Source: Sordaria brevicollis (taxonomy: Eukaryota; Ascomycota; Sordariomycetes; Sordariales; Sordariaceae). From it: 64,000 nt of DNA. Location of the stretch: the NCBI GenBank assembly GCA_033439795.1, contig JAUTDP010000012.1, forward strand, positions 1-64,000, written 5' to 3'. The notes under the pieces are model-generated. The model made no database searches. It worked only from the letters and a program-made list of their open reading frames with translations, and was not told the origin of the DNA. This document shows positions 12,361-26,500 of the stretch, piece after piece. Each line of letters begins with the position of its first letter. The first letter of the stretch is position 1. The translations under genes were made by a program, and so were the position numbers.

Positions 12361-12667
12361 TGTCACAAGCCTAGCCGTAACTGCACGTAATTAGCATATT
12401 ACCATCACGTACTTATACTCGTATAATAGTCGCTTCCTAAAACGTACTATTATATTCGGGATAATCCCGCCCGCATAAGATATTACATCACTACTCACCG
12501 CCTATACGGTTAGGATTACTTAACCGCGCGTAATTAACGCATTCCCGTCGCGCCCTATAAAAGGCGGGCTTCCTATATATATTTTCTTCCTTTTCCTCTT
12601 TCTTCCTTTATATAATTATATATATTTATATTTATTACCTACCCTTATATTAATTATCCCTATAATA
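12361..12667 (+). repeat. 5' LTR of element 2
   Basis: A 307-bp LTR starting TGTCACAAGC and ending CCCTATAATA. It aligns base for base with 19311-19617. Its outer (left) 60 bases keep many C and G in CpA/TpG context, while its inner end is fully RIP-converted. The middle carries the promoter-like stretch CGCCCTATAAAAGGCGGG (about 12550-12567), a good TATA box. Confidence 0.88.
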
Positions 12668-12849
12668 ATTAATTACACCTTTAAAATAATATATTTACGC
12701 GCAATTTTATTTTATTTAAAATAAATCGCCTACTTCCCGCTTACTATATATAAACCGTCGAATTAATATATTTCTTTTATTATTAAATCCTTTTATTCAA
12801 TTAAATAAGGGAAAATCTTTATATTTAATAGATAAAAAGACTTATAACG

Positions 12850-14560
12850 ATTAAATAATCTTAATTATACCGCTCTTTATATTTTATAATAGTAATAATA
12901 ACCCCATAATTTTCTCCCCTAATAATACGTCGAATATTCTCTTTAACGCTCCGGCTCTTAATACTAATTTTATTAATCCTAATAACGCCGTTATTTTAAA
13001 AACCTTATATAATATTACTAATAATAATAATAACCTAATTCCTAACGTTAATATCGCCTATACCGCCTTTTATAAATTTACTTTCGACGAAGATATTAAA
13101 AAAATCCTTATAAATTTTAATAACGATAAAAAGCCTTACTTCGTCCCCTATAATTACTTCGACTATACTTCCTTAATTATTAAAAAAGCCGCCTTTACGT
13201 CTATTATTTAATTATTCGATTATACTTATTAGCGCTTTCGTAATAATTATATATTTATCCGCGATTAGAATAATAATTTCACTAATTAATTCGATATAAT
13301 CTTTATCGACCTTAAAAACCTCTAAATATCGTATACTATTCTTTAAAAAAAATATTCTAATTTTAAAACTTAATATAATAAATTTAATACTTAAACCGCT
13401 ATTATATTTTCTAACCTTAATAACCCTAACCCCGCTATTCTAAAAATTAATAATATTTATAAATAAACGGTCGCCAACCCCCCCGTTTTTACCGATTTCA
13501 AAAAGGACCCCGCTAAACGTATTCGTATTTTCTATTCTTAATATATAATTATTTAAACCTAATAAATTTACGACCTAATACTATTTTAAAACGAACGTTA
13601 AAAGATTCTACGTATAATTATACTATTCGGCTCCGACTTTAAATCCAATATTAACGATTTTATTAAAATTATTATAACCGAGAATAATAAGGACGTTTAA
13701 GAGTAGAAGACGGGCGCCGAATTTATATAATATTTAATTAAACGTTTCGAAATAATTAATATTAAATAGGATATTTAACGTCGCTTAATTAAATATTACT
13801 AATTTAATAAGAATTTTACCGACTTTAAAATAGAATTAACGTCTTTAATAACTATTTACGGCCTAATTAAAATTTAAAAAATCGAATACTTAAAGAATAA
13901 AATTTCTAAACGTATTTATAACGCCGGCGCCTATTATAAGCCCTCCGCTAATAACGCTTAGGATAAATAATTAGAAATATATTATAAAATCGTTTATATT
14001 TAAAACGATACCGATTACCGCGCCTATATAACCCGTAATATCCTTAATAACGCCCCTAATAATAACGTTAATATTAATTCCGGTAATAATTCTAATTCCG
14101 CTATTAGTAGCTCCAACTCTACTTCTAACCCTAATAATTATACCGTTAATTAAGGTAGCAATAAAATAAATCTCGACGCTATTAACCTTACTAATATTAT
14201 TTACCCTAATATATTAAATTAATATATATATAATAATTTCTATTATTATTATAATTAATCTAATTACTTAATTAAAGATTACTTTCGTTCCGTTAATTAT
14301 AGTCCCTAAAGCTCCGTTAATAAAAATAACCATTATAATAATAATTACAGTTATAATAAAAATAATAATAATAATAATAATAATACTATTAACGTTCGTA
14401 GCGTTAATACCCCTACTACTAACCTAGCTCCTACCCTAATTACTAACCCGGCTCCCGCCCAACCCGCCGAATAAATTATTAACGGCGAATATTATAATAA
14501 TTAAAAAAATACTTAACCTTTATATATAATCATATATAAAAACCCGAACTAATATTATTA
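12850..14560 (+). pseudogene. gag relic of element 2
   Basis: Stop-riddled + strand translation. A Ser/Asn-rich spacer (about 14,040-14,160) and a basic, Asn-rich stretch (about 14,300-14,420) lie in the place where a nucleocapsid would be. The region corresponds in position and character to the gag relic of element 1. No zinc knuckle cysteines survive. Confidence 0.5.
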
Positions 14561-16159
14561 AAGAAGTAAATTTTAAACTATAAATTAAAGGATTTAAAAG
14601 AAATACGAATTTAATCTTTAAATAATTCTACATCCTCAAATTTAATATTCTTATTATTTTATATATATACCGGATTGCGCAAAGATTATTATATTACCTT
14701 AATAAATAGCGGTTATTCTATTTATACCTTTTTAAATTCTTCGTTTATAAAAAAGAATAACTTCCCGTATTTTAAACTTTTATAACTAAAAAAATTAATC
14801 TTTATTAATAAAATCGTTAAAAATATTATTTTTAAAAGAGTCCGCGCCCAATTCTATATTAATCTTTATACGGAAATTATTACCTTCTTCATTTATAATA
14901 TTTTTAAAAATTACCCCATTATTCTCGGCTTCCTATAAATATAATATCATCGACCTAAAATTAATTACAATAATTATACCGTCCGCTTTACTTAATACCG
15001 TAGCCATTACCTCCCTTCAAATTTCTTTAATAAATAAATTACTATACTTAAAAACTTTATTAATTATATTATAATAATAATTATTCGTTTATTATTATAA
15101 TTAAACACCCCGATTTTAACCCCGCCGCCGCTTCTACTCCCTAAATCCTTTAAAATAACTTTACGACTAGAACCCGCTTTTTAAACTACCCTACGAATAA
15201 TATTAACCTTCGAATTATTACCCTCCTCCCTAACTTCCGAGAATAAATTTACTCCAATTCCCTCCCTAATCCCTAAAATTAAATAATATAATAATTCTCC
15301 GCGCTATATTAATAACCCTATAAAGGCTTTAATCGCTAATCGAACTAAAATTAAAATATAGGGAATTTTTAATATAACCGCCCTTCTTATTAAAATTAAA
15401 AGCCCTACAATTTACGAATTATATATTCGCCTAAATAACCGCTATATTTCTATTAAAATAATACGCCTAACGTAATTATAACGTTTTATATATATTAATA
15501 ACGCACTTAACGCGGCCGATATTAAAGAATTTAACGCTATTATATTTAATTATATATATAAGAAATAAAACTTTAAACCCTTAATTACTAATTACGCTAC
15601 GTTGGAACGGCTATTTACAATTTCGGAATTAATAAACGTTAAAAAATTTACGGAGGATATAATAAATAATATTATAAATAATAAAAGAAAGTAATATAAA
15701 TACCTTTTACCGCCGTTTATTTATCCGTTCGTCGATATAATAATCGGTAATATTAATTTTAATAAAGATAAGGAAACCGCTACTTTAATAAAGGTATTAA
15801 ACCTAATAGAAAATTTTAACCGGAATATTCCTATATATAAAAAAGTCCTTAAATAAATTTACGTTATTAAAATTACCGAAAAGGACGCGAAGATTTTCCT
15901 AAAGAAAAACGATAAATTTATTAAATTTAATAACGAAATTAAAACTAAGGTCCTAATTAAATATTATAAAAATATCGAAGCTTTCCTTCCCCGTTTAATA
16001 AAAGAAGTCCCGCCGTATTACGCTTACAATTATAAAATCGAATTATTATTAAAATAGTAACCGTTTAATATAAAACCCTAACGTATTACGCTTATTAAAG
16101 CGGCCGTAATTAAAAAATAAATTAATATTAATTTCTAAAAAAAGTTTATCCGGCCTTTC

Positions 16160-18420
16160 TAATCCGCCGCTACGGCCCTTATCCTTTTTATTAAAAAACC
16201 TAGCGGCGGAATCCGTATTTATATCAATTACTACGGTATTAATAATATTATTATAAAATCCCGCTACTTATTACTATTAATTAAGGAAATATTCAATATT
16301 ATTTATAAAATAAAAATCTTTATTAAATTTAATATTATTACTACGTTTAATCGTATTTAAATTAAAGAGGGATATAAATAATTTACAGCGTTTATTACCC
16401 GTTTCGGCCTTTTCAAATTAATAATCTACTTATTCGGTCTATAAAGCGTACTAAAAACGTTCTAAAATTATATTAATAATATATTTTATAATATTTTAAA
16501 CGTTTATATTACTACTTATTTAAATAATATTTTAATATATTCTAATAACGAAGAAAATTATATCCGTTACATTATAAAAATCTTAGACCGTATAATTAAA
16601 GTAAGCTTTTAATTCGACGTCGATAAATACGAATTTTATATTACCCGTACGAAATATTTAAATTTAATTATTACTCTTAATAATTTTAAAATAAACCCCG
16701 AAAAGGTTATTATAATTACTATTTAGGAGGCCCCGGATTCCAAACGCTCCCTTTAACGTTTTTTAAATTTTATAAACTTTTACCGACAATTTATTAAATA
16801 TTTCTCTATTATTACAAAACTATTATACGAATTTATAAAGAAGGATATAAATAAAATAATATAAATATAAACCGAATAGTATTAAAAATCGTTCGACGCC
16901 TTTAAAAAAATATTTACTACAAGTCCTATTCTACGAATTTATAATTAATCTAAATAAATAATTATCGAAACCAACGCTTCTAATTAAATATATAGCGGTA
17001 TTTTTTCGTAATATAATAACGAAGGCATTTTACGCCCAATTACTTATTTTAATTAACGATATACAGCGGCCGAAAATAATTATAATATTTATAATAAGGA
17101 ATTATTCGCTATTATTAAAATATTAAAGGAGTAGAGGCTAAAATTCGAAAATACGTAATAACCTTTCGAAATATTAATAAATTATAAAACTTTAAAAACG
17201 TTTACTATTAATAAGTAATTTTCTCCTTAATATATATAATAATCTTAATTTTTATTACAATTTAACTTTATAATTAAATATCAATTAAATTCCCTTTAAA
17301 TCCAACCTAATACCCTCAACTATAAACTAAAGGATATTCCCTACGAAAGAAACGAACGCCTATTTACCCGTAATAAAATACTTTTCAATTAAAATATATT
17401 TATTAATAAGGTTTAAATACTAAATAATATAAAAGTAAAAGCGGACTCCGAAATTGACGTAAGTACGCACTATTTTTATAATTTAGAAATCCTTAACGAA
17501 AAGTCCGCAAATAACCTTATTACCGAATTTTATAAAAAATTTATTTTCTTCGTAAACCTTTTAACCTACTTTCAAAACTCCGAACGCCGCATTTAATTTA
17601 AAGAAATATAAAAATAAATAATAAGGACCGCATTTATAAAATATTAAACGGTATAAAAGCAAACCTATTACTATAACGCTATTATTATTAATTTAAAAAA
17701 TATAAAATTATAATTTTAATTAATCTATTATATTTATAACGCCCCCTCTATTAATTATTTAAATCGCGAAAAAACTTTCTACTTATTATTTCGTTTATAC
17801 TTTTAATTAAAAATATATTAATCGGTTCGTATTTATTATAAAGTATACTTCCAATATATTAAGATTAAACCGTTACACTATTCCCCTTATAAATTATTAA
17901 AACTATTAAATATCCCTTTTATTACTTAAAAGGAGATTTTTATCGATTATATTACCCCTTTTACCCCGTATTTATACTATAATTAAGAATTCAAATATAT
18001 TATTATAATAATTAATTATCTTACTAAAATATATTATTATATCCCCTACGAAATTTTTATTACCGAAGAATTGGCCGAACGTTTTATCGAATAAGTATAT
18101 AATTTATATAACCTCCCCGATTCTATTATTTCTAACCGTAGTACCTAATTTATTTCAATATTTTAACGTACCCTATTAATATAATTAAAGGTTATATTAA
18201 AATTATCCTCCGCTTTTTATTTAATAACGAACGGTTAAATTAAATATATTAACGTAGAAATAAAATAATATTTAAAAATATATATTATTTAAGTATAAAA
18301 TAATTAAATTAATTAATTATTACTTACGGAATTCGCTAATAATAATTAAGTTTCCGAAATAATTAATATCTCCCCCTTCTTTATTAATTATAATTTTAAC
18401 CCCTATATAAACGTCGAATT
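16160..18420 (+). pseudogene. Reverse transcriptase, RNase H and integrase relic of element 2
   Basis: The translation between stops contains INYYGINNIIIKSRY (near 16,220), the RT palm as YLNNILIYS (16,510-16,550), a FYITRTKYLNLIIT block (about 16,635) and an RNase H block with DNYNIYNKELFAII (about 17,080). Integrase-like sequence continues to about 18,420. A C-terminal block (KLVPLFERLFIII, about 18,660-18,700) lies in a 60-codon chance ORF. Order and spacing match element 1. Confidence 0.75.
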
Positions 18421-19310
18421 AATAATACTTTATCCCCCCGAAATTTCGGTAATATAATAGAAGGAATATTTCAAAGCCTATAAAATCGCTAATCGTTTTA
18501 AAAAAATATTCAATTATATTATAGCGAACGCCTAAGAAATTTAATAACGTTATAAAAACAATACTAATACCCGACGGTCGGACGCTCTAATATATAAATT
18601 GGGAAACCGAATCTTATTTAATACTATTAATTTCGATTCCGGCCGCCCCTATACTAAATTAGTACCGCTTTTCGAAAGACTTTTTATAATTATTAGTACT
18701 AATACCTATACCGTTACGCTCGAATTCCCTAATAATATAAAATATAACCCTACCTTTTATATTAATAAAATTAAATATTAATTAAATAACGGGTTATTAA
18801 AATAATTACAATTAAACGAAAATATACGAACGAACTACGGTCGGACTTTAAAGCGTACCGACGATAGTAAAAAGTAAATTGAATAGGAATTTATTAAAAT
18901 TAATAATTATAAAAAGGAAAGCCGTTTCTAAAAATATTATATTATATAAGTACCCCTTTACACCCTTAATTAATAATTAAGGAATAACGTTTCGATATAT
19001 TTAAAATATATACGCCGATTCTACGAAGAAAACCTAAATACCTTAATACTATTATAATAATTCGAAGAAAAAAGGAAATAGAAGAAACGAAAAGTACGGG
19101 AAGCCTGGGAGGCGGGAAGAATATAAAAGGATAGGGTTATAACGCCGGAAGAAGCCCCGGAAACGGAAACGGAAATACAATAGGAAGAATACGATAGAAA
19201 GAGGAAATTACCGCATTTGAAAATAATAACTATAAAGACTTTTCTAATAAAGATTTCGATTATTTTATATAATAATAATTAACTATATAATTTCTTTTAA
19301 AGGGAAATAA

Positions 19311-19617
19311 TATTATAAACCTAACTATAATTATACGTAATTAATATATTACTATTATATATTTATATTCGTATAATAGTCGCTTCCTAAAACGTATTAT
19401 TATATTCGGGATAATCCCGCCCGTACGGGATATTATATTACTACTCACCGCCTATACGGTTAGGGTTACCTAACCGCGCGTAATTAGCGCGTTCCCGTCG
19501 CGCCCTATAAAGGGCGGGCCTCCTACGTACACTTTCTTCCTTTTCCTCTTTCTTCCTCTATGCAATTACACATATCTACATCTACCACCTACCCTTGCGT
19601 TAACTATCCCTGTAATA
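19311..19617 (+). repeat. 3' LTR of element 2
   Basis: 307 bp, starting TATTATAAAC and ending CCCTGTAATA. Here the inner (left) part is fully converted and the outer (right) 60 bases keep CpA/TpG, the mirror image of the 5' LTR. The central TATA block reads CCCTATAAAGGGCGGG. Confidence 0.88.
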
Positions 19618-19622
19618 AATAA
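19618..19622. repeat. Target site duplication of element 2, right copy
   Basis: AATAA directly after the 3' LTR, identical to 12356-12360. Confidence 0.7.
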
Positions 19623-20520
19623 ATTTAAACCGATATAATAACGCGCGTATACCTTTTTACGACGAATTACCTAAATTAACGTAGAGGCGCTATAGCGGAG
19701 GAAGGAAGGGAATATAGCGAAATCCCCTAATTATAAATTCTACCCCCGGTCTCCAATTTATTTAACTACCGCCGTTTTCCTAAGCGCGGGTTCTAATATT
19801 AATACTATTATAGTAATTTCTAATTCCTTTTCCTCCTTTTAGTATTTTTAATTTTTATATTTAAAATCCTTCTTTATAATTAATATTTATATTAAATTAA
19901 TAAATTAAATAATCTTTTATATTCAATTTAGGTAACGCCTATTAAAATTAATATAGGGATTATTTACTATTTATTATTAAATTAAATAATTCTATATAAA
20001 TACGTATAAAAGAAAGTATATTATATATAAAACGGTTAATATATTTTTATAACGGTACTATAAATAACTTCGTAGCGTAAGCGCCTCTTAAATTTCCCCC
20101 CTTTAGCGGTTAGCCTCCTCCTCCTTTAAATTAATTATAATAAAGTTCGTAGGGTTTTATTATATTATAAATATAATATAATTACCCCTTTCGAATTATA
20201 GGATTACTTTTAATATTAATATAAAAATAAGGAGGAGGAAGAGGGTAAGTATTAAACGAATTAAGTAAGTAGGTATAATTCTAATAGCCTCTCTAATAAT
20301 TATTATATTAAAGGTATTAAAATTAAAGTAGGTACGTACGCTTTAGACCGTTAATATAATTAATATAATTAGGGTAATAGGGGATATAGTTAAATTAGTA
20401 AGAACTGTACTAATTGCCGCGGTAAATAAATAATTAATTATTTTGGGGTTTTTAAATAGCTTTACGTAAAAGATTAATATAGAGTACGTACGCGCTAACG
20501 TTGTATGTAATATAGTATAT
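19623..20520. other. RIP-mutated DNA without recognisable content; edge of the AT-rich domain
   Basis: AT-rich sequence with stops in every frame and no motif that I recognise. C and G survive mainly in CC, CT and CG contexts. Composition turns normal within about 60 bases around 20,500-20,560, which marks the boundary of the repeat domain. Confidence 0.6.
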
Positions 20521-23500
20521 ATGGTGGCGTGGCGCGCGCTCGCTTATTGTACTGGGTGGAGTGTAGTTTGGCGGTCGGTCTGGTACCTGTAGGTGGGGAA
20601 AGTCTCACCCGTTACTATCTGGGGTCTCACCCGTTACCGATTCCGCTCGTCTAGCACTTTATATTTGGCACTGCCGCTCACGCGCCGACCTACCTTGATT
20701 GACATCGACGGATGCAAAAAACAGCTCACAATTCGGTAACCAAAGGGAAGCTCTTACGCTTGCTCTGTTAAACCGAGTTACAAGGGTATGCGGTAGATGC
20801 GGATGGGGAAACCAAAAAGGACGCCGTTCCTGTGCTTGCGTGAGTAGCATGTGGTTCGTGTGATCCAAAGTTTCACTTTCCCCAGTTTGCTGTGGAGTCA
20901 AGAGTCCAAAATCAATGTCTAACCGCCCATCATTTTTTAGCTGGTTGTTCGTTGATGTTCGGTAATTCGAATTCTCCCGTTGTCGTCGTCGTCGTCGTCG
21001 TTCGCCTCGCTTCTAATTCGGCTCCGGCTCGCTCTTCAATGCTGTCATCGACGACCCATCACTTTCCTACACTGCACTACACTACTGTACGACGACGGCA
21101 ATGGGTTTGAAATGCAGACATAACACCGACACCGCAGCAATACATACGCCGGGACACTTGTGTACGTACCGCCCGCCCGTTCGTCCTTCTTTTTCCGTTT
21201 TTCTTTCGTTATCCTCATCTTCGTCAGCTTAAGATCTCTTCGGCGCATTTTATGTGAGATCGCACTGTACGGCTTTTTGATCGCTGGAAAGTTACTAGTG
21301 AAATGTGCTTGTCAGGCTTATTGACTAGCTTGGGAGCTCCTCGCTCGTTTCTATCCTTTAATTTTCCACGGTGTTTTTGCTTTTTTCCTTCATTTCTTTC
21401 ATGATCTCATCAGATCGGGAACCTCTCCCGCCGTGAGATCACAGTGACAGCTCGAATTTCGAAATTTCCTTGGGGCGTGTACCTTACCGACCTACCTAGC
21501 TTTTTACTGCTGCGGCCCAAGAGTTTTGATATCGGCTTTCTCTTCCCCCTTAGGGCCGCTTGGAAACAATCTTATTATTTACAGGGATCTGTGCGTTTCC
21601 TTTCCTTTTCCTTCATTTCTTCCACTGGTCCTTCCTTCGCTGCTCTAGTCTTTTGCTGTTTCTGCCGGGCATTTTCTAGTCTACGGACCATACCCATGTA
21701 CTTCGAATCTGACATATATTACAGTCCTTCGTTTCTTACCACACACACTTGTCTGACTTCCGTATCTTACGTTTCACCACTTGCGTTTCCACACAGGCCA
21801 CACAAAACTCGTAATGTAAATTACGACCCAAAGTTTCCCTCACAAACGACAAAACCTCCGTTTTGCATCAGTCTATTGACACCATCGCTAGCGGCACCCA
21901 GATCGATCTCGAAACACAGATCTCGAGAAGAAATGGTGAGCACATGAGTGTGTGTGTGTGTGAGAGAGGCGCTTAACTAAAAGACTTTGTGTGACTTTTC
22001 CACACACAGAGACCATATGGTAGATTCTTCAGGGTCAGTCAGTACCGTTCCGCCTCAAATTTGCTTGTTGTCTTAATCATCAGATGAAGACAACGACAAC
22101 TTGTCTTCTATCAGATACAGGCAATGACAACTTCTATTGCTGTCTTCCAGAAAAGGAGTAAGGACAATCATTCATTCACATTGTCCACTCAAGATGGTCG
22201 TATGCCTGTTTCCCTATCGTCTATTCCCGGAAGAAAGCAGAGCCGAAAGAGCGCGAAGACAAAAGGCAAGAAACACTCACTTGCCTTGCCAATTCACACA
22301 GTCTAAGACCATCAGGACATGATAACCCAAAAGGGCCATGCTAATTCCAACACAGACAACAATACCCGACCAGCAGCTTGGTTTGCTGAGTTGCTCCTCA
22401 CTGTGTGCAGTGTAGGTGGTAGCTACTGGTAGTATGGAATGCGCACCGGCCGGTGAGAGCCGAATCACCCTCAACCCAAAGGCGGCTTTAGTTTGGAGGA
22501 ACCTGTGTGCAAGATCCAAAAGAAATAAACCGATTGGAATTGAACAACGGGGGGGGGGTGATGAGACGGCCGGACGGGTTGGCACATGCAGCCAGCAGCA
22601 AGCACGCTTCGAAAAAAAAAAAAATGTCCGGTGATCAATCATTCGTCAACACAAGGCTTTTTCTTCCTCCTGGGAAGGGTAAGGAAAAAGCAAAGTACCT
22701 CTCTCTTTCTTTCTCTCTCTCTCTCTTCTCTCTCTCACGCACAGTGCTCAGTCGTGAGGAGAGAGAGGGAAGCAAAATCGAGGAGTGGAGTTGAAGTTGA
22801 GGAGGCACGGAGGCAGGCAGGCTCGAAAGTTGGGAGGGGAAAAACCTCATGAAATGTCCAAAAAAAGAAAAGAAGCAAACTGAGAGAAGTGCTCGCTCTC
22901 GTTCGCTCTCGCTCCGGTGAGCGCATGTGCCGTGCGAAGGAGAGAAAAAAGAAAAGAAAGAAGCAAAGAAAGAGAGATTTGGAATCTAGTTCGAATCGAC
23001 GCCAAGATCCCACTAACACTTACGCAAGGCAGGACGGACTGTCTATTGTCTCGTCTGAAGCCAACCAACCACCACAAAGCATCGTGAGGTTCACCATCGA
23101 TCCGTCCAATCGCTTTCTTCCTCCCAAGCCCTTTGGCGAAGGTACAGCAATCTTTCTTAAGAGTTGAGGTAGCATCCAGGCGCCTTCAGCATTCACATGG
23201 GTACGGTTGAAGGTCTGTTCGTTCGCGGTCTGGACCTGACGCCTCCCATGTTAGGACCCAAGAATATTTCCTTCTTGTTGCTTTTTCTTCCTCATTTGCC
23301 TTTCCTTCTCTTCCTCTCCCCCTCTTGGAAATGCCCTTGGATGGTGATGATGTGGGTGGGAGGGGGAAGCGTTGCCTTGAATCTATTCTTCTTCGAGGTT
23401 AGCTTTGCTACCGAGCATCGTGAGATGTGCAGTGGTGTTGTAGTAAACAACCCGATGGCAAAGCAAGTCTAGCAAGCAAGCATTGCTGCTTGTGGATGAT

Positions 23501-26500
23501 GAAGCCGTGAGGTGACTGGTGGCGGAGAGTTTGTCTGAATCGGATGCTACAATACCCGTCAGTCAGTGTAGCGTCGTTGGACGATTGTCCCGGTGTTTTC
23601 CCAACAACCTGGCGAACGGGTGCCCATCATTGTCCAAAAAGAAAGGGAAGAAGCAGTGAAGAAGGAAGCCCCTGAAACGGGAAACCCTTTGGTTACCTTC
23701 GAGGTAACCTTTGCCAGATGGACGAAAGAGACGTGATTGGCCAGTGCGGAAACGAACATGATTGGATCTTATCGTGGCGTTTCCCAACTGCCCGGGGTGG
23801 GCAGAAAATGGTTCGATGATGACGGCCCGTATGGGATTTCTTGAATCGATCGGATTTCCTGGCGCACATTCTTAAGATTCACATTCGACCTTGTGAGATG
23901 GCCATGAGCAAGGACAACAGCCGGATCACTTAGCAGCTAGTTGGTGATTCGATAATGACGCTTATCGCGGGCTCGCCTTTTGAGGCGGCAGAATGACGCT
24001 GATTCTAACACAGGACGTCTAAACAACAACGCCAGTACGGCCAACAATCGACCAGGGACGAGGGTTCTTGACGTATAGGTCGGGGGTGGCACCGGGTTGA
24101 GACAGAAGCGGGTTAGGTTAGTGTTTTCTTTTCGATAACCGAATCTACCCACACCCTTCCGTTCGTTTCCTCGATCCAGGGCAACACATACATCCACATA
24201 CCTGGTCTTGGTACAAACTTTGTCTTATATCACGGACCCATTCACCCGGATCGGCGACCTCAGGGTATTCGAGGCAAGGCAATGGCATGGCAAGTGGCAG
24301 GGCAAATGCAGGCTCATCATCCCGAGTCCCCAACTTCCCAAACTCATGCAACCAACGGACTCATGTCTGTCTCACTTTTGACGTGCATCGTCTGCTGGCA
24401 CTTTTGGGGGAACTCGCTCAACTCGCCCTGTCATTCCCCAATCTTAACCGCGCAACCGCGCCATGGGGATGGATCATGGGTGTGAAGGCGTAGGCATATG
24501 GCGTAGTAGCAGTAACAGAGAAGCAGTAGGCAAGCGCCCGTCCACCTGCTGGCACTGTTTATCAGTCATTTTTCACTACTCCAGCAAGCGGTTCCAATTT
24601 CATCCCACATGGGGTCCGTTCGTCCGACCAGCCGGTCCGTTGGCTAGGTTCATGACCGGCAAGCCCGATCCGTAAGGAGGGAAGAGATCCTCTGTAGCCT
24701 TGCCGTCCAGCTGTTCGGTGTATAAACCTGGCCTGCCTTAGGTGATGACAAGGATCACCGGGAGGTGGGAGGACTGGCGTTCGCAGGCATAACAGTCTCC
24801 GTTACTTTCCGAGCAATCGGGTTGACTGCGACCTTTGCATCGACACTGGATAGTTTGTGGGCTGTAGGGTGGTGATGGTTGTCTGTTGGAGGTGAAAGGT
24901 GGTGAAACCTATGGCACGCCACGCCAGGGTCCCTTCACTGTATGCATCTGGCTGCATTTTCCTGCTTCCATTGCTTGCTTGGGCTTGACGGTGGCGTTGG
25001 CAGGTCCCCGGAAAATGGAATGCGTCCTGCGGCCTGACAGGATCTTTGGACACTGGCAACTGGATATCCTACCCTTCATAGCCCGGTTTACGTTTCAATG
25101 GTAACGTATCCTTCTTCATTTCCTTTAGTGATAGACAGTCCGTTGTGGCAAGCAGATGGCGAAGTTGGAGACGTTTGCTGTTGCATGTGTTTCATTTGAT
25201 CAACGACTGAAGTTGGCCATGTTTCGCTGTGGTGGCAGTGCTCTGCCGAACAAATCAGATGTCAATGATGGTAAGATGACGGCGGTGGTTATGGGACTCG
25301 GCGGACGGGAGTAATTTGAAACTACGGGTACCGGAGCGGCGTGCTACCGATTTCCATCTCGTTGCAGTCCGAAGGAGATCGGGGTGGAGTGGAATAGGAA
25401 AAAGAACAGCGACTGGGACCGGAGATGGGCAGTGATTGTCCTCTAGGTACTCGGGGGGACCTGCCATCCACATGCTATTTCGGTACGGCGCGGGAAGGGC
25501 AGGCGGGGGAACAAGAGGTCCGGGCGACTCGCTGGCAAGACGGAAAAAGAAAAACGGCGTTTTGCGCGGGCAGATTCCCATTTCCCAGTCTTATCAGGAG
25601 AGGAAGGTAGCGCCGTGATAGACCGGCTGTCTCAACTCTCATCGACACTGGATGGTCCGTGAACCTATCATGAATGGCAACTTCAGTCCACGATGGAGGG
25701 CGAGTACCTGTCAAAGAACCCTGTCAGCCTGTCAACGCATGTCTGTCACTTACCTAAGTACCATAGGCATGCGGATGTTGGGCAAGCGCAATCTCGTGTA
25801 GAGATGTCTAAGGGACGGCTTGTCAACTTCGCATAAGGAAGGATGTTACCCGAGAAGTTGACAGGTCATCTTGACTCACGGATCGGATCTTTCCTCTTTC
25901 CCTCTCTTTCCTTTACCAAAACCGCAAACAGAGCAAAGGCTCCGGATTTTGCTCCTTCCCTTGAGGGGGTTGTCTGCTGCTTGCTGCTTGCTGCGTGATA
26001 TTGGGCTAGTGGGAAGGAGCAGGTCATGGGATCCCTGAGTTGAAGGAGGAAGCAGAGAACGAGGCAGCTTTGTTCGTTTCCACTTGCTGCCAATGTTTCA
26101 ACCACACCGGTCGAGCCTCGTCATATATGGTACACTCCATACCATACCGTATTAAGTGAAACTTTTCCTGCCGTGTCCAGGACGGGCATGGACGGATCTC
26201 TTTGGCTGCATGGGTTGACGAGCTGAGCAATACTGCTGCCACAAACAACACCAAGTGAGTGGTGATGATTGTGTGTCGTGGGAGACAAGCGATCAGCAAC
26301 AGATGCACTGCAGGTCACGCTCAGTCTTGGTATATCACCAACCTGTAGGCCCGTGATCATCATCTTCGTGCTGCCATATTGTTGCTGTTGCCTAGATGGC
26401 TGACCAAGTATGCGCAGCTATCCTGAGGATAGGCGCATAATCCTTTGCCACACCGAGTTGGTGAGGCAAGTGTTGTTGAAGGAGAATGGAAAATTCATCC

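Larger units (their letters stand above)
12361..19617 (+). mobile_element. Ty3/gypsy-type LTR retrotransposon, RIP-inactivated (element 2)
   Basis: A structurally complete 7257-bp element: 5' LTR 12361-12667, internal region, 3' LTR 19311-19617, with AATAA on both sides. The order gag, protease, reverse transcriptase, RNase H, integrase can be followed on the + strand through many stops. The reverse transcriptase palm reads YLNNILIYS near 16,510-16,550 (YxDD lost). A purine run (AAAGGGAAATAA, about 19299-19310) precedes the 3' LTR. Protein-level similarity to element 1, especially after integrase, makes them the same family. LTR differences are transitions throughout. Confidence 0.88.

Noticed and set aside
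18599..18781. 60-codon + strand frame
   Set aside because: It is a surviving piece of the element 2 pol C-terminus, not a gene.
21444..21947. 167-codon + strand frame
   Set aside because: Phe/Ser/Thr-rich with no domain, no clear splice partners and no codon bias like the neighbours. Kept only as a possibility in the gene-poor interval.
21932..22085. Possible two-exon mini-gene: ATG, intron starting GTGAGC, then a 22-codon exon
   Set aside because: The splice signals are fair but the product is about 23 residues with no known family; too weak to call.
22277..22642. 121-codon minus-strand frame ending in a hydrophobic helix
   Set aside because: Overlaps poly-A and CT microsatellites, overlapping frames on the other strand, no family recognised.
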